DNA of 64,000 nucleotides from Caldichromatium japonicum (GCF_011290485.1 NZ_CP048029.1:1719155-1783154), one strand, 5' to 3'. Numbered from the stretch's first letter, positions 1 to 8,676 are shown. Notes: generated by a model from the sequence alone, not told the origin. Program-made: numbers and translations.

Positions 1-191
1 GACGCAGCCAGGCCCTGCGCATCGTCTTCGGACACTGGTCGACGCTCGGCTATTGGAGCGGGGCGAACGTCTGGGCCATCGATAGCGGCTGTGTCTGGGG
101 CGGAGCGCTCACGGCGCTTCGCCTTGACTGTTGGCCACCCTGCCCGCTCCACATCCAGTGCCCAGGCTATGCCCGCCCCGGCGCAGACTGA
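1..191 (+). CDS. apaH: ApaH diadenosine tetraphosphatase, C-terminal part
   Basis: Partial gene entering from the left edge. The third forward frame reads without a stop to TGA at 189-191, giving 62 residues. The stretch FGHWSTLG followed by [18 protein letters not shown] matches the C-terminal end of symmetrical Ap4A hydrolase, a metallophosphatase that splits Ap4A into two ADP. The final 20 or so residues are less conserved. It converges on folA with only 3 bp between the stop codons. The catalytic metal-binding motifs lie outside the window, so the call rests on the C-terminal signature only. Confidence 0.75.
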   Translation, partial: RSQALRIVFGHWSTLGYWSGANVWAIDSGCVWGGALTALRLDCWPPCPLHIQCPGYARPGAD

Positions 192-194
192 CGC

Positions 195-719
195 CTACAG
201 GGGGGGATGAGGCTGCCCCGCATCGATCCGCACTAGCTCTACAAAGGTCATGGCGTAACGGTTATAGGCATCAGCAGGGTGTTCTGAGCGTCTAACCTCG
301 CGCCATTGCGCTGGGTCCCAGGGCGGAAAATAGACATCGCCTTCGACTCGCGTATGGACAAGCGTGAGATACAGCGCCTGGGCTAAGGGTAGGGTTTGAG
401 CATAGATCATCGCCCCGCCGATGACCATGAGCTCAGGTGCAGCGGTAGCGGCGATCGCCTCGGCGATCGAGCCAAAGACCTCAGCGCCTGGGACGCGATA
501 ACTCGGATCGCGCGAGATGATCAGATGGCGGCGGCACGGCAATAGACCCGGCAGGGATTCCCAGGTGCGCCGCCCCATCAGGATAGGTTTGTCGAGGGTT
601 AGCGATCTGAAATGAGCCAAATCCGCGGGCAGATGCCAAGGCAAGGTATTGGCGCGTCCGATTGCTCCCGCTTCGTCTAGCGCAGCGATCAAGGCGATGC
701 GGGGCATGGATGGCGACAT
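195..719 (-). CDS. folA: Dihydrofolate reductase
   Basis: Reduces dihydrofolate to tetrahydrofolate with NADPH in the cytoplasm. The protein is about 170 residues, a normal length. It shows LPWHLPADL (substrate pocket, with the catalytic Asp in ADL), GRRTWESLP (NADPH phosphate contacts) and IGGAMIYAQ (nucleotide-binding loop), in the family order. Two in-frame ATGs are possible: 719, or 707 which begins MPRIALIAALDE and matches the family start better. It is the last gene of a minus-strand run nadD-rsfS-folA, 9 bp after rsfS, and converges with apaH. Confidence 0.93.
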   Translation of the reverse strand: MSPSMPRIALIAALDEAGAIGRANTLPWHLPADLAHFRSLTLDKPILMGRRTWESLPGLLPCRRHLIISRDPSYRVPGAEVFGSIAEAIAATAAPELMVIGGAMIYAQTLPLAQALYLTLVHTRVEGDVYFPPWDPAQWREVRRSEHPADAYNRYAMTFVELVRIDAGQPHPPL

Positions 720-728
720 GGGTGCGCC

Positions 729-1130
729 TCAACAGGCTGAGACCAGGGCACCCGCCCGTGTCCCTGGCAGCGATGCTGGTGCCGACCAGAGGCGTTCGAG
801 GTTGTAGAAATCGCGCACCTTGGGGAGCATGACATGGACGACCACGCCATTGAGATCGACCAGGGCCCATTCGCCTTCTGCCAGCCCCTCGGTGCCAAGC
901 GGTGGCTCACCGGCGTCTTTGGCCCGAAAGGCGATGGTCTCGGCGATGGCCTTGACATGGCGATCGGAGGTGCCCGAGGCGATGATCATATAATCGGTGA
1001 CGACGGTCTTGCCGCGCACGTCGATGACCTGCACATCGCGCGCCTTCATCGTATCCAGGGCCTCTAAAACAAGTTCTCTCAATTGTTCCAGTTGCATATC
1101 TCTCTCGTTAGGATGATCTGGCACCTTCAT
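729..1130 (-). CDS. rsfS: Ribosomal silencing factor RsfS (Iojap)
   Basis: Binds ribosomal protein uL14 on the large subunit and blocks subunit joining in starvation. The core ARDVQVIDVRGKTVVTDYMI, the SGTSDRHV loop and DLNGVVVHVM are the conserved DUF143 elements, ending in LERLWS as in E. coli. Translation may start at 1130, where ATG overlaps the nadD stop (ATGA), or at codon 12 (1097, beginning MQLEQLRE), which is preceded by a GAGAGA stretch and gives a more usual length. The C-terminal tail of about 20 residues after LERLWS is not conserved. It is coupled to nadD. Confidence 0.92.
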   Translation of the reverse strand: MKVPDHPNERDMQLEQLRELVLEALDTMKARDVQVIDVRGKTVVTDYMIIASGTSDRHVKAIAETIAFRAKDAGEPPLGTEGLAEGEWALVDLNGVVVHVMLPKVRDFYNLERLWSAPASLPGTRAGALVSAC

Positions 1131-1759
1131 GGAAGGTAGAGCCGTTCATTGTTGATATAACCAAGTACGGTATCAGGCAGCAGGTAGCGCGGGCTTAAAC
1201 CTGCGGCGATCAGGGCGCGGATCTGGGTGGATGAGATCGCAAGGGGGGTCATGGCGTACAACAGGATCGATCCACTAGGATGCAGCGCCAATTCTCGTGA
1301 ATCTTGACAAGCCCGCTCGCGATATAGATCCGCTAAGGCGGTATCGGTCAACGGCGGGTATCCCGGACGATGCATGACCACGAGGTGGGCAAGCCGAAGG
1401 ATCTCGAGCGGGCGGTACCAACTCAAAAACCCCGCATAGGCATCAGACCCGAGCAGCAGGCAGAGGGGGCGGGATCCGCCTATCTCAGCCCGCAATGAAG
1501 CCAGGGTGTCATAGGTATAGGATGGACCTGAACGTTTGAATTCGCGCAGGTCGAGTATAAAGCGCGGCTCGCCGGCCAATGCAGCCTCCAACATAGCCGC
1601 CCGTTGCCTGGGAGAGGCAACGGGCGGCGGACGATGGACTGCTGTCTTGAGCGGGATAAACCGGATCTGATCGAGCCGCAATTGCTCAAGACATTCGAGC
1701 GCGGCCCTGAGATGCCCATGATGGATGGGATCGAAGGTGCCGCCAAAGATGCCGATCAT
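1127..1759 (-). CDS. nadD: Nicotinate-nucleotide adenylyltransferase
   Basis: Transfers AMP from ATP to nicotinate mononucleotide in NAD synthesis. The N-terminus GGTFDPIHHGHL carries the (H/T)xGH nucleotidyltransferase motif at residues 13-16, and ISSTQIR near residue 175 is the second ATP-binding motif. Length is 210 residues, standard. Its stop codon overlaps the first rsfS start by 4 bp. In many gammaproteobacteria nadD lies directly behind proA; here the sulfide:quinone reductase and a small ORF sit between the two on the same strand. Confidence 0.95.
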   Translation of the reverse strand: MIGIFGGTFDPIHHGHLRAALECLEQLRLDQIRFIPLKTAVHRPPPVASPRQRAAMLEAALAGEPRFILDLREFKRSGPSYTYDTLASLRAEIGGSRPLCLLLGSDAYAGFLSWYRPLEILRLAHLVVMHRPGYPPLTDTALADLYRERACQDSRELALHPSGSILLYAMTPLAISSTQIRALIAAGLSPRYLLPDTVLGYINNERLYLP

Positions 1760-1773
1760 CGGTTTGCATCAGG

Positions 1774-1788
1774 GCCCGCTAGGCGGGC
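1774..1788 (-). terminator. GC-rich stem-loop after the sqr/small-ORF unit
   Basis: Perfect inverted repeat GCCCGC-TAG-GCGGGC between the stop of the 51-codon ORF (1807) and the nadD start (1759). There is no following T-run on the minus strand, so it is at best a weak intrinsic terminator or an RNA-stabilising hairpin separating the sulfide-oxidation genes from nadD. Confidence 0.4.
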
Positions 1789-1806
1789 GTCTGAGGCTAT
1801 ACCCAT

Positions 1807-1962
1807 TCACCGATGCGATTTCATCAAGAGCTTAAAGATCTTGAAGTTGATGATCCAGAACCGGATGAATTGCCAGACCAGGAATTGACGCATGAAGCGT
1901 GTCGAAGCGGTTGGGATCGGCGGATAATAGGCCTGCTGATAGGGTTCTCGATTCTTAACCAT
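1807..1962 (-). CDS. Small basic, membrane-like protein next to sqr (unrecognised)
   Basis: A 51-codon ORF reading ATG at 1962 to TGA at 1807, 47 bp downstream of the sulfide:quinone reductase on the same strand. An AGGA lies about 10 nt upstream of the ATG. The first 20 residues are polar and Tyr/Pro-rich (QQAYYPPIPT). Residues 22-48 form one long aromatic and basic hydrophobic stretch (FLVWQFIRFWIINFKIFKLL) that could be an amphipathic membrane helix. I do not recognise a family. Position suggests co-transcription with sqr and perhaps a role in membrane attachment of that peripheral flavoprotein; this is inference. Confidence 0.55.
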   Translation of the reverse strand: MVKNREPYQQAYYPPIPTASTRFMRQFLVWQFIRFWIINFKIFKLLMKSHR

Positions 1963-2009
1963 GATCGTTGTCATTCCTGATTGCATCTGATCTCACAAGC
2001 CGCGCTGTC

Positions 2010-3467
2010 TCAATCGGGGAGAATCGACCAACCTGGCTGCAGCTTGGCCTGATAGATAAAGACATGATGCAAAAGATATTTCATCCAGTGTCCAGCCAGT
2101 CCGATCTCGCCAAAGGTTAGATCCATGTCCCGCCCATATTCGGGATAGGTCTCATAGTCGGGCACGACAGGAAAGACCGTTATGGTCGCGGCACTACCCT
2201 TGAACATATCCATACCGGTCGAGGCCACGCAGGCGGCACCCATCTCGGCCATGGAGGCCGTATGTTTCAATTCCCGCGCACCGTTGAGTAGATCGCGGAT
2301 GTTTTTTGCCACCGCCTTACCGATGGTCGCCGAGGGCATCCCCGTGCGCGGCGGGGTCGGGCTGATCTGGGTGCCATTCGGACTCTTCATCACCTTACTG
2401 ATCGGGTGCGGCGGGGCGAAGGCAATGCCGATGGCATAGATATTCGGATACAAGGGGTTATGATAGGTCCGCGGCCAATCGGCCTTGTCCCATTCCTCAT
2501 ACGGTTTGGGAGTGTAATCGGCATCGACCTTCATAAAGCCATTGGGCGCAAAGAGTTTGTCGGTGATGTCGGTGCCGGCTTTATCATAAGCCTTGAGGCC
2601 CACACCGGCAAAGGGCGGGATCAGCATCGAAAAATCAAACTCAAGCTCATGGAAACTGCCGTCGAGCAGTTCGTAATGGATCTTGCCCGGTTCGACCTTG
2701 GTCACTGCCGCTCGGGTAATCCAATCGATACCACGTTCGGCCATCAATGACTCGGCAAAGGTCTTGCCATTGATCACATAGCCATTGCGGGTGATATGCA
2801 CCCCGCCCATGCCGAAATCGCCGAGCTCGTACTCATTGCTGATCCAAATCAGACGCCCGCGCTCACGCACCCCAGCCTTACGCAAGGCGTGATCGACGTT
2901 ATAGATATATTCGAACGCCGCTCCCTGGCAAGTGCACATACCATGCCCGGTACCGATGACGAAGGTCTTGGTGGCACCCTGTTTCATCGCCTGGATGCAG
3001 TCTTGCAGGTGGGCATTGGCCTGAAGGGCATGCTCGACCGTGCAGACCGAATGCGTATGACCTTTCTCCGGGCCTAGACCAGGGGTGGCATCGAAATTGA
3101 GCTTGGGGCCGGTGGCATTGATCAGAAAGTCATATTCGATCTCGGCCCGTTCGCCTTCGCGTCTAGGGAGGGTATATTCGATGGTCACAAAGGGTTTTTC
3201 ATGACCTTCACCGCCTTCGGGATGGATCGAAAGCGCCCGCGCCTGATAGAAACTGACATTGGCCTTTTGATAGATCGGCGCAAGCTCAAAGTTCACCTCT
3301 GATTCACCCATTTGACCGACTCCCACCCAGATATTGGAAGGTATCCAATTCCATTTGGCTTTGGGCGAGACTACGACGACCTCATGTTTTTTACCGACCC
3401 ATTTACCCAGATAACGGGCGGCTGTATGACCTGAGATACCTGCACCTAAGATCACGATACGTGCCAT
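2010..3467 (-). CDS. sqr: Sulfide:quinone oxidoreductase (FCSD-like flavoprotein)
   Basis: Peripheral membrane flavoprotein that oxidises sulfide and passes electrons to the quinone pool. The 485 residues open with the FAD-binding VILGAGISGHTAARYLG. Redox cysteines appear in the usual places: HSVCTVEH, GTGHGMCTCQG and, near the C-terminus, GAACVASTG. The C-terminal LHHVFIYQAKL resembles the membrane-contact region of the family, and PPRTGMPSATIGKAVA is typical of the longer SQR types found in green and purple sulfur bacteria. A type IV (SqrD) assignment is likely but not proven. GAGGAG precedes the start. There is no TAT or Sec signal, as expected for SQR rather than flavocytochrome c. Confidence 0.87.
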   Translation of the reverse strand: MARIVILGAGISGHTAARYLGKWVGKKHEVVVVSPKAKWNWIPSNIWVGVGQMGESEVNFELAPIYQKANVSFYQARALSIHPEGGEGHEKPFVTIEYTLPRREGERAEIEYDFLINATGPKLNFDATPGLGPEKGHTHSVCTVEHALQANAHLQDCIQAMKQGATKTFVIGTGHGMCTCQGAAFEYIYNVDHALRKAGVRERGRLIWISNEYELGDFGMGGVHITRNGYVINGKTFAESLMAERGIDWITRAAVTKVEPGKIHYELLDGSFHELEFDFSMLIPPFAGVGLKAYDKAGTDITDKLFAPNGFMKVDADYTPKPYEEWDKADWPRTYHNPLYPNIYAIGIAFAPPHPISKVMKSPNGTQISPTPPRTGMPSATIGKAVAKNIRDLLNGARELKHTASMAEMGAACVASTGMDMFKGSAATITVFPVVPDYETYPEYGRDMDLTFGEIGLAGHWMKYLLHHVFIYQAKLQPGWSILPD

Positions 3468-3581
3468 ATTGAAGACTCCTCAATCTATTTGGTGATAATC
3501 GCCTCGGCCTGGGGTCCGTGCAGCCAGTATTATTCCGAGGATTTTCGCTTGATATTGGGCAAATAAGCAGATCCTGTGGGC

Positions 3582-4856
3582 TTATACCCGGACGTCGCCA
3601 TTGCCCAAGACGATGAACTTCTGCGAGGTCAGGCCCTCGAGGCCCACCGGCCCGCGGGCATGCAACTTATCGGTGCTGATCCCGATCTCGGCACCCAGGC
3701 CGTATTCAAAACCATCGGCGAAACGGGTCGAGGCATTGACCATCACCGAGCTCGAATCCACCTCGCGCAAGAAACGGCGGGCACGCCCATAGTCTTCGGT
3801 CACGATGGCATCGGTATGGGCCGAACCGTGTCGGGCGATATGCTCGATCGCTGCGTCCAGGCCATCGACCACGCGGATCGAGAGGATGGGCGCTAGATAC
3901 TCGGTATCCCAATCGGCGTCGGTGGCCGGGATGATCTCAGGCAAGATAGCGCGGGTACGCGGGCAGCCGCGCAACTCTACCCCCTTCTCGCGATAGGCCG
4001 CGGCTAGACGCGGCAGGATGGCCTGGGCAACGGCGACATCGACCAGGAGTGTCTCCATGGTGTTACAGGTGCCATAACGCTGGGTCTTGGCATTTAGGGC
4101 AATCGCGAATGCCTTTTCGAGATCGGCATATTCATCGATATAGACGTGACAGATCCCATCGAGGTGCTTGAGCACCGGCACCCGCGCCTCGCGACTGATC
4201 CGCTCGATCAGACCCTTACCGCCGCGCGGGATGATGAGGTCGATCCATTCAGGCATGGCGACCATGATGCCTACCGCCGCCCGATCCGTGGTGGCGACCG
4301 TCTGCACACCGTCTTCGGGGAGCTTGGCGCTCATCAGCCCCGCCTGGATGCAGCGGGCGATGGCCTGATTCGAGGCGAACGACTCAGAGCCGCCGCGCAG
4401 GATGACAGCATTGCCCGACTTGATACACAAGGCCGCAGCGTCAGCGGTCACATTGGGACGCGATTCATAGATGATTCCGATCACCCCGAGCGGCACGCGC
4501 ATGCGCCCGACCTGGATGCCGCTGGGCCGGTAATTGAGATCGGTGATGGCGCCCACCGGATCGGGCAGGGCCGCGACCTGTTGCACCCCTTCGATCATGG
4601 CATCGATACGCACCTGGGTGAGCTCGAGGCGGTCCAGCAAGGCAGCATCCAGGCCCTGAGCAGAACCGGCTGCGAGATCGCGCTGATTGGCCTCAATGAT
4701 AGCGGCACGCTGCTGGTCGAGCCGCCCGGCGATCGCATGTAGGGCATGGTTTTTGGCCGCAGTGCCGGCGCGGGCCAGCTCACGGGCCGCCGCCCGGGCG
4801 CGGCGCCCCAGCTCTTGCATATAGGCAGAGATATCCTGGATCGGAGAATCGATCAT
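3582..4856 (-). CDS. proA: Gamma-glutamyl phosphate reductase
   Basis: Second step of proline synthesis, reducing gamma-glutamyl phosphate to glutamate semialdehyde with NADPH. The 424 residues match the aldehyde-dehydrogenase-like family: [40 protein letters not shown] and the catalytic Cys in [13 protein letters not shown]. The C-terminus [14 protein letters not shown] is the standard ending. It stands between msrB and sqr on the minus strand. The 114-bp gap to sqr has no obvious terminator, so read-through into sqr is possible, although sqr has its own good ribosome site. Confidence 0.97.
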   Translation of the reverse strand: MIDSPIQDISAYMQELGRRARAAARELARAGTAAKNHALHAIAGRLDQQRAAIIEANQRDLAAGSAQGLDAALLDRLELTQVRIDAMIEGVQQVAALPDPVGAITDLNYRPSGIQVGRMRVPLGVIGIIYESRPNVTADAAALCIKSGNAVILRGGSESFASNQAIARCIQAGLMSAKLPEDGVQTVATTDRAAVGIMVAMPEWIDLIIPRGGKGLIERISREARVPVLKHLDGICHVYIDEYADLEKAFAIALNAKTQRYGTCNTMETLLVDVAVAQAILPRLAAAYREKGVELRGCPRTRAILPEIIPATDADWDTEYLAPILSIRVVDGLDAAIEHIARHGSAHTDAIVTEDYGRARRFLREVDSSSVMVNASTRFADGFEYGLGAEIGISTDKLHARGPVGLEGLTSQKFIVLGNGDVRV

Positions 4857-4950
4857 GTACGCATCAACCCGTCACGGTTACCAGCCATACCGAAAATCAT
4901 GCCATGAATCAACGCCTCTTTGACAGACCGACAGACCAGGGGCTCCTAGG

Positions 4951-5346
4951 TCAGCGCGACTCAAACTCCAGGGCAATAGAGTTGATACAATATCTTAAAC
5001 CCGTGGGCTGGGGGCCATCGGGAAAGACATGACCCAGGTGGGCGCCGTAGGCGCTGCATTGCACCTCAAGGCGATGCATCCCATAACTGAAATCATCCCG
5101 TCCCACCAGCGCCTCAGGCGCAATGGGTTCCCAAAAGCTGGGCCAGCCAGTTCCGGAATCGAACTTGGCCGTTGAGGCAAACAGGGGTGCCCCGCAGCAG
5201 CCACAGCGGTAGATGCCTTGCCCCTTGAAATCATGGTACTGTCCGCTGAAAGGCGGCTCGGTGCCCCCCTCGCGACAGATGCGATACCGTTGGGGAGATA
5301 ATTCGGCGCGCCATTGCGCCTCGCTCTTGACAATACGGTGTGTCAT
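4951..5346 (-). CDS. msrB: Peptide-methionine (R)-S-oxide reductase
   Basis: Repairs methionine-R-sulfoxide in proteins. The real protein is 131 residues starting at ATG 5346 with GAGGG upstream; the same frame stays open far beyond, but that stretch is antisense to the next gene. GTGWPSF, GAHLGHVF and the catalytic Cys in RYCINS (residue 120) are present. The structural zinc site is irregular: Cys48 and Cys51 are seen, but the second pair is Cys97 with Tyr100 in place of the fourth Cys. Either zinc is held by three cysteines plus another ligand, or this is a transitional form. Confidence 0.95.
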   Translation of the reverse strand: MTHRIVKSEAQWRAELSPQRYRICREGGTEPPFSGQYHDFKGQGIYRCGCCGAPLFASTAKFDSGTGWPSFWEPIAPEALVGRDDFSYGMHRLEVQCSAYGAHLGHVFPDGPQPTGLRYCINSIALEFESR

Positions 5347-5364
5347 GCCGCTTGCCCTCGATCG

Positions 5365-5426
5365 ACCTTGAACCCTAATGATTCTAGGAGGTAGCACCTT
5401 GAACCCTAATGATTCTAGGAGGTAGC
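5365..5426 (+). repeat. Perfect 31-bp tandem duplication containing a Shine-Dalgarno
   Basis: Two identical, directly adjacent 31-bp units (5365-5395 and 5396-5426), each ending with the strong ribosome site AGGAGGT. The second copy places this site about 5 nt before the GTG start at 5428. The first copy leaves a spare ribosome site 31 nt upstream with no start codon in range. It fills most of the divergent gap between msrB and the FHA-EAL gene. Confidence 0.95.
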
Positions 5427-5427
5427 C

Positions 5428-6522
5428 GTGGCCACCAAAGCCTGGTTTCTTGAAGGATATATCGGCGATTCCAAGGTCATGCGCCGCATCCGGCTCGATA
5501 ACTTCCCATTTCGCGTGGGTCGGCAGGAGGGATTTCCGTTCCGCCTCGATATGGGGGGCGTGTCGCGCAATCATGCCGAGTTTATCGAGTCGGGCGACGA
5601 CGGTCTGATCCTGCGCGACCTCGGCTCGACCAATGGCACCTATGTCAACCGCCAGCGTCTGACCGAACCCGCCGTGGTGCACGAAGGGGACATCATCCAT
5701 TTCGCCGACCAGGAGTTCCGTCTGATGGCACTCGCCATCCAGACCGCCTCGGATCTCGATCGTACCCAGATCGGCATCGATAACCTGCCTAAGAAGCTGC
5801 CGCAAGGCGCACGCGAATTCCAGCAGATGTTGATCAGCGGTGCGGTCGGGGTCGCCTTCCAACCGATCGTTGAGGCCGATGGCCGCATCTTTGCCTTTGA
5901 GCTGCTCGGACGCGGCGCCTTTCCTGGGTTGCCGAGCGCCCCCTATCCGCTGTTTCAGATCGCAGAAAGCCTGGAGCTCGAGGTCCCGTTCAGCGACCTG
6001 CTGCGCCGGCGGGCGGTTGAGCTTGCCGCTAGCCTCGACCCGACGGGGCGTTTTTTCTTTAACATCCATCCGCGCGAGGTCGAGCAGACGGATCGTTTGC
6101 TGGCGAACCTCACCGAGCTGCGCCAGCGCTTTCCCACCCCGCGCCTGGTGCTCGAGATCCACGAGGGTGCGATCACCAAGGGACCGACGATCCACCGCAT
6201 CCGCGACCATCTCAACCAGTTGGATATAGGTCTGGCCTATGATGACTTCGGGGCTGGCCAGGCACGCCTGCTGGAGCTGACCGAGGTTCCGCCCGACTAC
6301 GTGAAATTCGATATGGCCCTGATCCAGGGCATCGATCACGCCCCTGAGACCAAACGCCACATGCTCAAGCTGTTGCAAGACCTACTCAACGATCTGGGGG
6401 TCCAATCCCTGGCCGAAGGGGTCGAGACCCCAGAGGAGTTCGAGATCCTGCGTGCCCTAGGTATCTCCCTCTTCCAAGGCTATCTCTTTGGCAAACCCAG
6501 CAATACCCTTGCCATTAAATAA
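5428..6522 (+). CDS. FHA-EAL cyclic-di-GMP signalling protein
   Basis: Cytoplasmic protein of 364 residues. Residues about 20-100 form an FHA (phosphothreonine-binding) domain with GRQEG, SRNHAEF and RDLGSTNGTYVN. Residues about 135-360 form an EAL domain. The signature is degenerate (ELLGR for EALLR) but the metal and catalytic residues appear kept: Glu in ELL, Asn in FFNIHP, Glu in LEIHE, the DDFG pair, Lys in VKFD, Glu in AEGVET and Gln in QGYLFGKP. So it is probably an active c-di-GMP phosphodiesterase controlled by a Ser/Thr-phosphorylated partner, or a c-di-GMP sensor. The GTG start is set by the AGGAGGT just upstream. No kinase gene is adjacent. Confidence 0.9.
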   Translation: MATKAWFLEGYIGDSKVMRRIRLDNFPFRVGRQEGFPFRLDMGGVSRNHAEFIESGDDGLILRDLGSTNGTYVNRQRLTEPAVVHEGDIIHFADQEFRLMALAIQTASDLDRTQIGIDNLPKKLPQGAREFQQMLISGAVGVAFQPIVEADGRIFAFELLGRGAFPGLPSAPYPLFQIAESLELEVPFSDLLRRRAVELAASLDPTGRFFFNIHPREVEQTDRLLANLTELRQRFPTPRLVLEIHEGAITKGPTIHRIRDHLNQLDIGLAYDDFGAGQARLLELTEVPPDYVKFDMALIQGIDHAPETKRHMLKLLQDLLNDLGVQSLAEGVETPEEFEILRALGISLFQGYLFGKPSNTLAIK

Positions 6523-6554
6523 ACCCCCTCGTGATGCTCTGTGTCTCCGACAGA

Positions 6555-6582
6555 GCGGGACCCGTTGTCCGGCAGGTCCCGC
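6555..6582. terminator. Stem-loop between convergent genes
   Basis: Perfect 8-bp inverted repeat GCGGGACC ... GGTCCCGC with a 12-nt loop, in the 81-bp gap between the convergent FHA-EAL and SCP2 genes. It can serve transcripts from either side. No T-tract follows on either strand, so its termination strength is uncertain. Confidence 0.5.
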
Positions 6583-6603
6583 AGGGGATGGATGAGACCC
6601 GTA

Positions 6604-7023
6604 CTACTTGAGCTCGTCGGTTTCGAGTTGCTGCATAAGGCTAAAGTTCTTGATAAAAGGACCGGCCATGCGCGGGTCCTTGAGGATCGCTTTGTAATCC
6701 CCGGCCTTGAACTTGAGCTTACCGGTAGCAAATGCCGTCCCCATGCCCATCATGCTGATCCCATCCGCAACCCACTTGAGCCAGTCCTTGAGATCGGCGC
6801 GCATGTCCCAATTGGGGGCTGGGTCGCTCTCGGACCAGGCGCCGGCGCGTACGCACTGGCCATTCTCGACGACGAAGGTTGCGCGCGGATGTTCCTCATC
6901 CTTAAAGCCGTAGCAGATGACCGAGTTGAAGCCGATCTCGGCGAGCTTACCGCTGACCTCGGGCTCATTGTTCCAGGCATCCTTGTATTGTTTCATCCAT
7001 TCCTCGGAAAACAGTGCAGCCAT
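6604..7023 (-). CDS. SCP2 sterol-carrier-domain protein
   Basis: Small protein of 139 residues in the SCP2 sterol-transfer fold (lipid-binding). Typical features are the hydrophobic N-terminal helix LFSEEWMKQYKDAWN, the central WDMRADLKDWLKWVADG and the C-terminal GTAFATGKLKFKAGD, which matches the G-K-(L/I)-(K/R)-(V/F)-GD signature. The start at 7023 is chosen because GGAGG lies 8 nt before it; an upstream ATG at 7077 has no such site. The ligand is unknown. Homologues include UbiJ-like and acyl-lipid-binding proteins. It faces away from ubiG, so no functional link should be assumed. Confidence 0.85.
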   Translation of the reverse strand: MAALFSEEWMKQYKDAWNNEPEVSGKLAEIGFNSVICYGFKDEEHPRATFVVENGQCVRAGAWSESDPAPNWDMRADLKDWLKWVADGISMMGMGTAFATGKLKFKAGDYKAILKDPRMAGPFIKNFSLMQQLETDELK

Positions 7024-7257
7024 GATGGTTCCTCCAGGGTGATGTCGCAGAGTGAAGGGGATTGCGCGGTGCCTCATACACCTGCGCAGCGATCGATTTT
7101 AACAGATCCCTTACGCCCAGGGTCTAAGGAAACAAAGACATGAATGACAGAACCGCCCGCATACTAGAGGCTGCGGATTCGCCCCTGGTCCCGTGCGTTC
7201 AGCATGGCGCAGAGGGGTTACAATAGCCATCTCTCAGTCATCGAGATCCCTGGAAAC

Positions 7258-7971
7258 ATGAGTGAAGCGAGCCCCAATGTCGATCCCGCCGAGGTGCGCA
7301 AATTCGACGCCCTGGCCATGCGCTGGTGGGACCCAGATAGCGAGTTCAAGACCTTGCATGACATCAACCCGCTGCGTCTGGACTATATCCAACGCGGCGC
7401 CGGGGGGCTGACAGGCAAACGGGTGCTCGATGTCGGTTGCGGCGGCGGGATACTCGCCGAGGGACTGGCCCAGCGGGGGGCGCAGGTCGTGGGGATCGAC
7501 CTCGGCGAGATGCCCCTGCGCATCGCTGAACTCCATCGCCTCGAAAGCGGCGTCGAGGTCGAATACCGGCGCATCGCGGTGGAGGCATTGGCCGCCGAGC
7601 AGCCGGCATCCTTCGATGTGGTCACCTGTATGGAACTCCTCGAACACGTCCCCGATCCGGCCTCGGTGATCGCGGCCTGTGCCCGCTTGGTGCGACCAGG
7701 CGGCAAAGTATTCCTTTCGACCCTCAATCGCACCTTCAAGGCCTATCTCTTGGCGATCCTGGGGGCCGAGTATCTCCTCGGGATGCTGCCGCGCGGGACC
7801 CATGACTATGCGCGTTTCATCCGCCCCGCCGAGCTTGCGGCCTGGGCGCGACAGGCCGGTCTGTTGCTCACCGCTATGACGGGCCTGGTCTATAACCCCC
7901 TGACTCGCACCTATCGGCTGGCGGCAGGTCAGCTGGACGTGAACTATCTAGCAACCTGCGTGCGCCCGTGA
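7258..7971 (+). CDS. ubiG: Ubiquinone biosynthesis O-methyltransferase
   Basis: SAM-dependent O-methyltransferase acting twice in ubiquinone synthesis. [31 protein letters not shown] at the N-terminus and [16 protein letters not shown] (motif I) are diagnostic for UbiG. The frame is also open from an ATG at 7204, but start 7258 gives 237 residues, the usual length, and aligns with the family N-terminus. Its stop overlaps the next ATG by 4 bp (ATGA), so ubiG and gph are translationally coupled. Ubiquinone is the expected electron acceptor for the sulfide:quinone reductase and for cyclic photosynthetic electron flow in such bacteria. Confidence 0.96.
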   Translation: MSEASPNVDPAEVRKFDALAMRWWDPDSEFKTLHDINPLRLDYIQRGAGGLTGKRVLDVGCGGGILAEGLAQRGAQVVGIDLGEMPLRIAELHRLESGVEVEYRRIAVEALAAEQPASFDVVTCMELLEHVPDPASVIAACARLVRPGGKVFLSTLNRTFKAYLLAILGAEYLLGMLPRGTHDYARFIRPAELAAWARQAGLLLTAMTGLVYNPLTRTYRLAAGQLDVNYLATCVRP

Positions 7972-8657
7972 TGATCTATCCGACGGACTCTGGGCCCTTG
8001 ATCCTCTTCGACCTGGATGGGACCTTTGCCGATACCGCCCCCGACATGGCAGCGGCCTTGAACCTTTTGCGGCAATGGCATGGTCATGGCCCCCTCTCCT
8101 TGGCGCGCATTCGCCCCTATGCCTCGCATGGGGCGCCGGGGATGCTCAAGATCGGCTTCGGCGTGACTCCCGAGGACCCGGTCTTTGAACCCCTGCGTCA
8201 GGAATATCTGCGGATCTATGAGACCATGCTAGTCGAGGACAGCGCGCCCTTTCCCGGCATGCCCGAGCTAGTGGAGATATTTGAGGCACGTGGCCTGCCC
8301 TGGGGGATCGTGACCAACAAATCGAGCGCTCTGGCAAGACCCCTGTTGGAGAAACTCGGTTTTCTGGAACGCACCCATTGCTTGGTCTGCGGTGATACGA
8401 CGCCGCGCCCCAAGCCACATCCCGATCCGCTGCTCTATGCCTGCGATCTTCTTGGGGTCGCGCCAGGGAACAGTTGGTATGTCGGTGATACCGAACGCGA
8501 TATCCAGGCGGGTCTAGCCGCAGGGATGCGGACGCTGGCTGCCCTGTTCGGCTATCTCGGACCAGACGAGGATCCGCGCCGCTGGGGGGCGCATGGCTTG
8601 ATCCGGCACCCACTCGAGGTGCTCGACTGGCTGGCCGAGACATCCCCGAACCCTTAA
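7968..8657 (+). CDS. gph: Phosphoglycolate phosphatase (HAD family)
   Basis: HAD hydrolase of 229 residues. Motif [15 protein letters not shown] holds the nucleophile Asp, motif II is IVTNKSS, and [17 protein letters not shown] is motif IV. In autotrophs this enzyme removes 2-phosphoglycolate made by the RuBisCO oxygenase reaction; in other bacteria it handles DNA-repair products. The ubiG-gph pairing with a 4-bp overlap is common in gammaproteobacteria. MupP-like N-acetylmuramate-6-phosphatase is a related alternative that cannot be excluded by sequence reading alone. Confidence 0.85.
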   Translation: MMIYPTDSGPLILFDLDGTFADTAPDMAAALNLLRQWHGHGPLSLARIRPYASHGAPGMLKIGFGVTPEDPVFEPLRQEYLRIYETMLVEDSAPFPGMPELVEIFEARGLPWGIVTNKSSALARPLLEKLGFLERTHCLVCGDTTPRPKPHPDPLLYACDLLGVAPGNSWYVGDTERDIQAGLAAGMRTLAALFGYLGPDEDPRRWGAHGLIRHPLEVLDWLAETSPNP

Positions 8658-8676
8658 CCATCGGCGAGAGTTTCTC

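Noticed and set aside
5347..6378. Minus-strand open frame that would extend MsrB to 475 residues
   Set aside because: It is exactly antisense to the FHA-EAL gene, whose domains are clear; the msrB start at 5346 has a ribosome site and matches the family length.
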